A stretch of 7,772 nt of DNA from an uncultured Pseudomonadota bacterium (lineage in GTDB: Bacteria; Lernaellota; Lernaellaia; Lernaellales; Lernaellaceae): positions 1-7,772 of the forward strand of contig CALBTQ010000043.1 of NCBI GenBank assembly GCA_937967875.1, written 5' to 3'. A program made the position numbers and the translations under genes. Shown here one piece after another: positions 1 through 5,033 of this stretch; position 1 is the stretch's first letter, and every line of letters begins with the position of its first letter. The notes under the pieces are model-generated. The model was not told the origin of the DNA. It did not search any database and saw nothing but the letters and a program-made list of their open reading frames with translations.

Positions 1-312
1 AAGGCCTATCGAAAAATGCAGGACAAGCTGGCCTTCACGCGGCACGGCAAGAACTTCGTGCTGTTGGAAGACAATGCGCAAAAGCAGGCGATCGTCGAGG
101 AAGTCGACGAGCAGCACGGCGGCTTGATCGGCGCGGCGATGATCTCCGACGCGTTCTTCCCCTTCCGCGACGGCATCGATGTGGGCTTGGGCGAAGGCGT
201 GCGCGCGGTGATTCAACCCGGCGGTTCGATCAACGATTATCAGTCGATTCAGGCGTGCAACGAAGTCGGCGCGACGATGGTCTTCACCGGTCAGCGCAGC
301 TTCAAGCACTAA
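1..312 (+). CDS. purH: PurH, AICAR transformylase C-terminal end (partial, 5' end outside window)
   Basis: The frame is open from base 1 (first codons Lys-Ala-Tyr-Arg-Lys) to TAA at 310-312, giving the last 103 residues. The family's C-terminal signature is clear: [12 protein letters not shown], then [11 protein letters not shown], then [11 protein letters not shown] at the very end, matching the usual SDAFFPF...QPGGS...F(T/K)xxRxFxH ending of the AICAR formyltransferase domain. The enzyme transfers a formyl group from 10-formyl-THF to AICAR in the cytoplasm, the penultimate step of IMP synthesis; in the usual bifunctional protein an N-terminal domain then closes the ring. Whether that cyclohydrolase domain is present cannot be seen. 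The GQMSR-type motif that lies shortly before SDAFFPF in E. coli PurH is absent from the visible part, which suggests either the long-insert form or a stand-alone transformylase. The gene is followed directly by a terminator and faces folE2. Confidence 0.88.
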   Translation, partial: KAYRKMQDKLAFTRHGKNFVLLEDNAQKQAIVEEVDEQHGGLIGAAMISDAFFPFRDGIDVGLGEGVRAVIQPGGSINDYQSIQACNEVGATMVFTGQRSFKH

Positions 313-336
313 ACGAAAATTGTCTGTGGAATAATG

Positions 337-362
337 GGGCGCGGGCGATCGCGCCCTTTTTT
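337..362 (+). terminator. Intrinsic terminator of purH
   Basis: GGGCGC (337-342) pairs with GCGCCC (351-356) around an 8-nt loop, followed by six T (357-362). It starts 24 nt after the purH stop codon. The T-run overlaps the stop codon of the convergent folE2 (361-363). Read on the other strand, the same hairpin has no good U-tract behind it, so it is mainly a + strand terminator. Confidence 0.78.
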
Positions 363-1149
363 ACAGCTTGCTGCGCTCGATGAAGGCGTAGGCGCTGTGG
401 TTGTGGATCGACTCGAAGTTCTCCACCTCGACCGAATACCAGGTGACGCCCTCCATCGCATCCAGTTGCTGCCCGACGTTGCGCACGACGTCCTCGACGA
501 ACACCGGATTTTCGTACGCATGCTCGGTGACGAATTTTTCGTCCTCGCGTTTCAACAGCGAGTACACCGCGCTGGACGCGCTCGCCTCGGCGATTTCGAT
601 GATTTCCTCGAACCAGATCATCGTGCTCATGCGAAAGGCGATGGTGATCACGCCGCGCTGGTTGTGTGCGCCGGCGGCGGAAATTTCCTTCGAGCAGGGG
701 CACAGCGTGTTGACCGGAATGCTCACGCTGACGACCTCGTCGCGCTGGCCGTTGTGGCTGGCGGCGACGATCCGGCAATTGTATTCCATCAGCCCGCGCG
801 CTTTGGAAACGGGCGCTTCCTTCTCGATGAAGTAGGGGAACTCGACCTCGATGTGCGCGCTTTCCGCGTCCAGCCGCGTGCGCACCTCGTGCAACAGATC
901 GAAGATGTTGTCCACGGAAATCTTGCCGCGATGCTCGTTGAGGATCTCGACGAAGCGGCTCATGTGCGTGCCTTTGAACTGGTGCGGCAGGTCGACGTAC
1001 ATGTTGAACACGGCGACGGTGTGTTGCGTGTCGTTGACGCGGTCGAGCACGCGGATCGGGTAGCGGATGTTCTTCACCCCGACCTTGTCGATGGCGATCA
1101 TCCGCGAATCGTGTTGGCTGGCCACGTCGGCCATGGGCTTCTTGCTCAC
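361..1149 (-). CDS. folE2: GTP cyclohydrolase IB (FolE2)
   Basis: This 262-aa protein has the normal length for type IB GTP cyclohydrolase, which converts GTP to 7,8-dihydroneopterin triphosphate, the first step towards folate (and towards queuosine precursors in some bacteria). Family signatures visible in order are PVNTLCPCSKEIS (about 145-157, holding the catalytic/metal cysteine), GAHNQRG (160-166), the YENPVFVEDVVRN stretch (212-224) and ENFESIHNHSAYA near the C-terminus (243-255); Cys, His and Glu in these blocks form the metal site in characterised members. FolE2 is unrelated in sequence to zinc-dependent FolE and accepts other divalent metals, so it often replaces or backs up FolE. 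The start is GTG at 1147-1149, chosen because AAAAGGAAG lies 5 nt upstream (1155-1163). The gene runs divergently from the FG-GAP gene and convergently with purH, so it is probably transcribed alone. Confidence 0.95.
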   Translation of the reverse strand: MSKKPMADVASQHDSRMIAIDKVGVKNIRYPIRVLDRVNDTQHTVAVFNMYVDLPHQFKGTHMSRFVEILNEHRGKISVDNIFDLLHEVRTRLDAESAHIEVEFPYFIEKEAPVSKARGLMEYNCRIVAASHNGQRDEVVSVSIPVNTLCPCSKEISAAGAHNQRGVITIAFRMSTMIWFEEIIEIAEASASSAVYSLLKREDEKFVTEHAYENPVFVEDVVRNVGQQLDAMEGVTWYSVEVENFESIHNHSAYAFIERSKL

Positions 1150-1178
1150 GGTTGCTTCCTTTTCTAAACGACAGGCGC

Positions 1179-1207
1179 TGTTTACCGCCTTTCCCGCGCG
1201 AACGCAA
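1179..1207 (-). promoter_or_regulatory. Weak sigma70-like promoter candidate for folE2
   Basis: On the - strand TTGCGT (1202-1207) and TAAACA (1179-1184) are separated by exactly 17 nt and lie 30-58 nt before the GTG start. Each hexamer matches the consensus at only 3 of 6 positions, so this is a positional candidate and nothing more. Confidence 0.25.
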
Positions 1208-1212
1208 GCGGT

Positions 1213-1241
1213 TTGCCGTGCGCGACGGAGTCTGTTAAAAA
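1213..1241 (+). promoter_or_regulatory. Weak sigma70-like promoter candidate for the FG-GAP gene
   Basis: TTGCCG (1213-1218) and TAAAAA (1236-1241) are separated by 17 nt, each matching 4 of 6 consensus positions, in the only AT-rich patch of the divergent region. The -10 candidate falls inside the left arm and centre of the inverted repeat at 1234-1254. Confidence 0.3.
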
Positions 1242-1254
1242 TAATCGGTTTAAC
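1234..1254. repeat. Short perfect inverted repeat in the divergent intergenic region
   Basis: GTTAAA (1234-1239) and TTTAAC (1249-1254) form a perfect 6-bp dyad with a 9-nt centre, overlapping the candidate -10 of the FG-GAP gene and ending 3 nt before its Shine-Dalgarno site. It could be an operator for a dimeric repressor or a weak 5' UTR hairpin. Its AT-rich arms stand out in GC-rich sequence, but a 6-bp dyad can arise by chance. Confidence 0.4.
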
Positions 1255-1257
1255 GAT

Positions 1258-1264
1258 GGAGGGG
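1258..1264 (+). promoter_or_regulatory. Ribosome binding site that fixes the FG-GAP gene start
   Basis: GGAGGGG lies just before ATG at 1268 (GGAGG ends 5 nt upstream). It decides between this start and an in-frame ATG at 1067 that would overlap folE2 and hide the signal peptide. Confidence 0.85.
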
Positions 1265-1267
1265 CAA

Positions 1268-2944
1268 ATGAAACGCGCTTGGTGGATCCTGACGATATTC
1301 GTGTTGATGTTGGCGACGGCGGCGGCGGCGGCCGAAGCTGTCCGGGTGCGCCTGGCCGGCGATGTGCTGGGCCTGGGCGCGGCGACCTACACGGCGCCGC
1401 TGGATTTCTTTTACGAACCGGTCAAGGCGGAATTGCCGCAGATGTCCGGTTGGCCCAAGACCGTGCCGGGCAATGCCGTTTACGGCGAAACGTGCGGCCT
1501 GGTAATGGCCGACATCGACGGCGACGACGAACTGGAAATCATCATGGCCACCGCGGCGCAAAAGCTGTGGGCTTGGGATTACGACGGCACGCAGCTTTTC
1601 TCGGTGAATCTGAGCGGCATGGTGCAGACAGTGCCGGCGGTCGGCGACGTGAACGGCGACGGCTTCCCGGAGATCGTCGTCGCCACGCGCGGAACCAGCA
1701 ACCAGGTGCAAATCTTTTCCCGTAACGGCGTGCTGCTAGGACAGAAAACCTTGCCGCACAACGGCGAGTCGAGCAACCCGCCGACCCTGGCCAACCTCGA
1801 CAGTGACGATGAACTGGAGATCATCGTCGGCGAACGCGGCAACAGCACCGGCTGGGTGTATGCGCTCAATGGCGACCTGAGTGCGGTCGGCGGCTCGTGG
1901 CCCGCGACGCTCGATCATGTGCCTGCGACCAGCGCGGCGGTCGGCGACATCGACAACGACGGCGTGTCGGAAATCGCCATCTGCTCGTACCACAGCCTCT
2001 ACGCCTTCGAGGCCGACGGCTCGACGATGAGCGGCTTTCCGGTGACCTTCACCGACGAAACCTACAGCTACGGCTCGCCCGCGTTGGCCGACCTCAACGG
2101 CGACGGTAAGCTGGAGATCCTCACCGTCACGCATTACGCCGCCAACCGCGTGCATGCGATTCAGTGGAACGGCACGGAGCTGAGCGGCTGGCCCTACGAC
2201 ATGGGCGACGCCTGGTCCTACGCGCCGCCCTCGGTCGGCGACATCGACATGGACGGCACGCTGGAAGTGGTCGTCGGTTGCTCGGGCGGCCCGGTGGCCG
2301 ACGACAACCTGTTCGTGATCAATCACGACGGCACGAGCTTCCCCAACTTCCCCTACAACATGGTCGGCGGCGCGGAGGGATTTTTCACCTTGGTCGACCT
2401 GACCGACGATGAGAAGTTGGAGATTCTGTTCACCAATAACATTTCCGACAAAGGCAACGGGTATGTGTTCGCTATCGATGCAGCGGGCAACATGCTCGAA
2501 GGATTTCCGTTGCGGCCGGTGGGCTGGACCTACCTCAACGGCACGACGGTCGGCGACGTGAACGGCGACGGCGTGCCCGAGTTCGGCGTGGTCGGTTCGC
2601 AGGACGGCAGCAACTCGATCAACCTGTACACCGCCGCCGATTTTGTCTACGGCGCGTCGGGCGTGCACTGGCGCACCTACCAATCCGACGATGCCCACAG
2701 CGGCCTGTATGTGGCGCCGCCCACCGGCGACGATGACGACGACACCACGCCCGACGACGATGACGACACCGACGACGATGATGACAATGACGACGATGAC
2801 GACGATGACGACGACATCGATGATGATGACGATGACGACATCGGTGACGACGACACCGATGACGATGATATCGACGATGATGACGACGACGATGATAACG
2901 ACGACGATGACGATAACGATGACGATGACGGCTGCGGTTGTTGA
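1268..2944 (+). CDS. Exported FG-GAP/VCBS beta-propeller protein with Asp-rich tail and terminal GCGC
   Basis: The product is 558 aa. Residues 1-23 form a Sec-type signal peptide: MKR, a hydrophobic core, then an alanine run with a probable cut near AAA-AEA. Eight FG-GAP/VCBS-like repeats follow, about 46-53 residues apart, each with a DxDxD(G)-type calcium loop followed by LEI or PEI: near residues 81 (DIDGDDELEI), 127 (DVNGDGFPEI), 176, 227 (DIDNDGVSEI), 275 (DLNGDGKLEI), 325, 377 and 429 (DVNGDGVPEF). This fits a calcium-stabilised propeller like those in integrin alpha chains and many bacterial surface proteins. HWRTYQSDDAHSGLY (467-481) resembles the usual closing motif of such propellers. 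The tail (488-554) is almost pure Asp with scattered Thr, Asn and Ile, and the protein ends Gly-Cys-Gly-Cys. There is no C-terminal membrane helix, so it is not a classical GlyGly-CTERM or MYXO-CTERM. Function and ligand are unknown; an extracytoplasmic location is likely. No partner gene is evident. Confidence 0.9.
   Translation: MKRAWWILTIFVLMLATAAAAAEAVRVRLAGDVLGLGAATYTAPLDFFYEPVKAELPQMSGWPKTVPGNAVYGETCGLVMADIDGDDELEIIMATAAQKLWAWDYDGTQLFSVNLSGMVQTVPAVGDVNGDGFPEIVVATRGTSNQVQIFSRNGVLLGQKTLPHNGESSNPPTLANLDSDDELEIIVGERGNSTGWVYALNGDLSAVGGSWPATLDHVPATSAAVGDIDNDGVSEIAICSYHSLYAFEADGSTMSGFPVTFTDETYSYGSPALADLNGDGKLEILTVTHYAANRVHAIQWNGTELSGWPYDMGDAWSYAPPSVGDIDMDGTLEVVVGCSGGPVADDNLFVINHDGTSFPNFPYNMVGGAEGFFTLVDLTDDEKLEILFTNNISDKGNGYVFAIDAAGNMLEGFPLRPVGWTYLNGTTVGDVNGDGVPEFGVVGSQDGSNSINLYTAADFVYGASGVHWRTYQSDDAHSGLYVAPPTGDDDDDTTPDDDDDTDDDDDNDDDDDDDDDIDDDDDDDIGDDDTDDDDIDDDDDDDDNDDDDDNDDDDGCGC
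2729..2929 (+). repeat. GAC/GAT low-complexity tract encoding the Asp tail
   Basis: About 200 bp of nearly uninterrupted GAC and GAT codons, mixed so that no long perfect unit repeats. Most interruptions are single-base changes from an Asp codon: AAC/AAT (Asn), GGT (Gly); ACC (Thr) and ATC (Ile) differ by two bases. The pattern fits growth by slippage followed by point mutation, with selection keeping frame and acidity. Tracts like this can also change length in assembly. Confidence 0.9.
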
Positions 2945-2963
2945 TCTGAATTGCGTTTAAAAC

Positions 2964-2997
2964 AAAAGGGGCGGTCGGCGAACGACAACCCCTTTTT
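2964..2997. terminator. Bidirectional intrinsic terminator between the FG-GAP gene and the methionine operon
   Basis: AAAAGGGG (2964-2971) pairs with CCCCTTTT (2989-2996). Inside it, GTCG (2974-2977) pairs with CGAC (2983-2986) around a GCGAA loop, leaving a small 2x2 internal loop. On the + strand a TTTTT run (2993-2997) closes the stem, 19 nt after the FG-GAP stop codon. On the - strand the stem ends TTTTGTTTT, 21 nt after the rubredoxin stop, so one hairpin can end both converging transcripts. Confidence 0.82.
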
Positions 2998-3017
2998 CAT
3001 TTAATCAAATACGGCGC

Positions 3018-3176
3018 TTACAGCGGATCGAACGCGTCTTTGGCCGCGTAGCAAATCGGGCAGCGCCAATCGTCAGGCAGATCCTCGAAGGCAAAGGGCG
3101 GCGGAAATCCGCGCGCCGGATCGCCCGCCTGCGGATCGTAAATGTAACCGCAACTGGTGCACACATACTTTTCCAT
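3018..3176 (-). CDS. Rubredoxin (52 aa)
   Basis: A small complete gene from ATG (3174-3176) to TAA (3018-3020). The 52-aa product has the classical rubredoxin length and layout: N-terminal [15 protein letters not shown] with the first CxxCG (Cys6, Cys9), the conserved [12 protein letters not shown] block (29-40), and the second Cys pair CPIC (Cys39, Cys42) followed by a KDAFDP ending. The four cysteines bind one iron for one-electron transfer in the cytoplasm. Position 43, nearly always Gly in rubredoxins, is Tyr here, and position 45 is Ala. The start lies 2 nt after the stop of the homocysteine methyltransferase/MTHFR gene, and its Shine-Dalgarno site (GAGG) lies inside that gene's last codons, so the two are very probably co-transcribed and translationally coupled. 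The redox partner is unknown; MTHFR, MetH reactivation or oxidative-stress enzymes encoded elsewhere are possible. Confidence 0.93.
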   Translation of the reverse strand: MEKYVCTSCGYIYDPQAGDPARGFPPPFAFEDLPDDWRCPICYAAKDAFDPL

Positions 3177-3178
3177 GC

Positions 3179-5011
3179 TCAATCCTCGATGACCGCGATC
3201 GAGGTGCGCACGTTGCCGAACGGCGCGCTGACCTGAATGCCGGCGACGTGCGGCCGCACCTGCTCGCGAATTTCCCGCGCGATGGCGATGCCCATCTGCC
3301 GCGCGGCTTCCTTCTCTGTGACCGACGCCATCCGCGCAATGATCTCGGCGGGCACGCTCACGCCGGGCACTTCGTTGTTGAGAAACTCCGCGTTGCGCAA
3401 ACTTACCAGCGGCCAGATGCCCGCGATGACCGGAATCGTTACGCCCTCGCGGCGGAGACGCTCCAGGAAACGCAACAGCACCTCGACGTCGAACACCGGC
3501 TGCGTGATAGCGTATTCCGCGCCGGCCTCTACCTTCTGATGGAAACGGTCGATCTCGCGATCCTGATCGATGTGCGAGGGGTCGGCGCCGACGCCCAGCA
3601 GAAAATTGCCCGCCGGACGCACCGCGTGGCCGCCCACGTCGATGCCGCGGTTGAGACGCGCGGCGATGCGCGTGTAGCCGATCGAATCCAGATCGAACAC
3701 GGCGGTGGCAAAAGGATAATCGCCGATCTTCGGCGGATCGCCGGTGATGATCAGCAGATTGCGGATGCCCGCGGCCATGCAGCCGAGCAGATCGGACTGC
3801 ATGCCGATCAGATTGCGGTCGCGGCAGGTCAGGTGTAGGTCGGCCTCGATGCCGACTTCGTACTGAATTTTCATCGCGGTGATCAGCGGGCTGATGCGCG
3901 ACGAGGCGCGCGGACCGTCGGGAATGTTGATCACTGTGACGTCGTGCTCATAGCAGATGCGCGCTTTGTCGAGCGTGTCGGTCAAATCCCAGCCGAGCGG
4001 CGGGACGATCTCGACCGAGGTCACCCACTCGCCGGCGGCGAGCATCTGCGCGAACTGCGATTTTTTCTCCATCGGCGGGGGCGGCAGCAACTCGGCTTCC
4101 GGCCGCGTCGGGCCTTCGACGGCCACGTGCACGCGGTGCATCGATTTGACGCTGGCGGCCAGCTCGGCGATATGGCGCGGACCGGTGCCGCAGCAACCGC
4201 CGATCGCCCGCGCGCCGACCTGTACGAAATGCAGCGCGTAGGTCGTCAGGTACTCGGGGCTGGTCATGTAGATCATGCGATCGTCGACGACCTTGGGCAG
4301 CCCCGCGTTGGGCTGCACCAGCACCGGGTAGGCCGACGCGGGAATGAAGCTCTGCACCAGCTCGAGCAGTTCGCTGGGGCCGACGCCGCAGTTGAAGCCG
4401 AACATCACCGGTGCGGGCAGATCGGCGGGCAGCGGGGCGAAAAAGCTGTCGATCGTCTCACCGTAGCGTGTCGCGCCGTGCTCGCCCAAGGTCATGCTGG
4501 CGATGTAGGGCATGTCGTGACGCGCGCAGGCGCGAATGCCGGCGAGCATTTCCTCGCGCTGGTTGAATGTTTCGAGGATGATCACGTCCGCGCCGCCGTC
4601 CTTGAGGCCGCGCACCGATTCGGCAAAGGCGTCTTCGGCCTGTTGCGCCGAAACACCGCCAATGCCGATTTTCTGACCGACCGGGCCGACCGAGCCGATG
4701 ACGTACAATTCGTCGCCGGCCACCTGGCGCGCGACATCGGCTGCGGCGCGCGATAATTCGTACGCCTTGTCGGCCAGCAGATAGCCGGCCAGCTTGTAAC
4801 GGTTGGCGGCGAAGCTGTTGGTGGTCAGCGCGTCGGCCCCAGCCTGCTTGTTGGCCTCGTGAATTTCCATGATCAACTGCGGCTTGGACACGCTCAGTTC
4901 CTCGTAGCACACGTTGACGAACTGGTGTCGCTGGTACAGTTCGGTGCCCATCGCGCCGTCGAAAATGACGACCCGTTCCTTGATTAACTCGCTCAATGGT
5001 TTGCTTGGCAT
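3179..5011 (-). CDS. yitJ: Bifunctional homocysteine S-methyltransferase / 5,10-methylenetetrahydrofolate reductase
   Basis: This 610-aa fusion has the same order as Bacillus subtilis YitJ. Residues about 1-300 form the homocysteine-binding barrel: FDGAMGTEL near the N-terminus, TTNSFAANR (63-71), and the zinc ligands Cys208 (FGFNCGVGP) and Cys273-Cys274 ([11 protein letters not shown]), which activate homocysteine thiolate. A proline-rich linker (about 302-313) leads to an MTHFR barrel (about 318-610) with SVEIVPP (Glu334, the proton-donor position), IITGDPP (Asp425, facing the FAD) and ITQPVFD (Gln504, folate contact). The MTHFR half reduces methylene-THF to 5-methyl-THF; the methyl donor of the N-terminal half is unclear, as it has no cobalamin domain. 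Start: ATG at 5009-5011, with TAAGGAGA at 5023-5030, a somewhat long 11-nt gap. The gene follows metH after 22 nt and precedes the rubredoxin by 2 nt, so it sits mid-operon. All key residues checked are intact. Confidence 0.95.
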   Translation of the reverse strand: MPSKPLSELIKERVVIFDGAMGTELYQRHQFVNVCYEELSVSKPQLIMEIHEANKQAGADALTTNSFAANRYKLAGYLLADKAYELSRAAADVARQVAGDELYVIGSVGPVGQKIGIGGVSAQQAEDAFAESVRGLKDGGADVIILETFNQREEMLAGIRACARHDMPYIASMTLGEHGATRYGETIDSFFAPLPADLPAPVMFGFNCGVGPSELLELVQSFIPASAYPVLVQPNAGLPKVVDDRMIYMTSPEYLTTYALHFVQVGARAIGGCCGTGPRHIAELAASVKSMHRVHVAVEGPTRPEAELLPPPPMEKKSQFAQMLAAGEWVTSVEIVPPLGWDLTDTLDKARICYEHDVTVINIPDGPRASSRISPLITAMKIQYEVGIEADLHLTCRDRNLIGMQSDLLGCMAAGIRNLLIITGDPPKIGDYPFATAVFDLDSIGYTRIAARLNRGIDVGGHAVRPAGNFLLGVGADPSHIDQDREIDRFHQKVEAGAEYAITQPVFDVEVLLRFLERLRREGVTIPVIAGIWPLVSLRNAEFLNNEVPGVSVPAEIIARMASVTEKEAARQMGIAIAREIREQVRPHVAGIQVSAPFGNVRTSIAVIED

Positions 5012-5033
5012 CGGTTATCCCATCTCCTTAAAT

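Noticed and set aside
345..352. GCGATCGC palindrome as a HIP1-type signal
   Set aside because: It is a single copy inside the purH terminator hairpin; one occurrence in GC-rich DNA means nothing.
302..1207. Long arginine-rich frames on both strands over folE2
   Set aside because: The FolE2 frame carries all family motifs; the overlapping frames have compositions typical of out-of-frame GC-rich sequence.
1234..1254. Zur box upstream of folE2
   Set aside because: The dyad spacing and centre do not fit the known Zur consensus, so zinc control is not supported by sequence.
1067..1267. In-frame upstream extension of the FG-GAP gene (ATG at 1067)
   Set aside because: It would overlap folE2, has no good ribosome binding site, and would bury the clear signal peptide that starts at 1268 behind GGAGGGG.
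1736..2698. 320-aa open frame antisense to the propeller gene
   Set aside because: Long antisense frames are common in GC-rich DNA; the sense strand has a coherent repeated domain structure and this one has none.
2729..2929. CRISPR array or minisatellite
   Set aside because: There are no unit repeats with unique spacers; it is a codon-level Asp tract inside a gene.
2677..3000. 107-aa serine-rich reading frame on the - strand
   Set aside because: It is the antisense reading of the GAC/GAT tract and runs through the bidirectional terminator.
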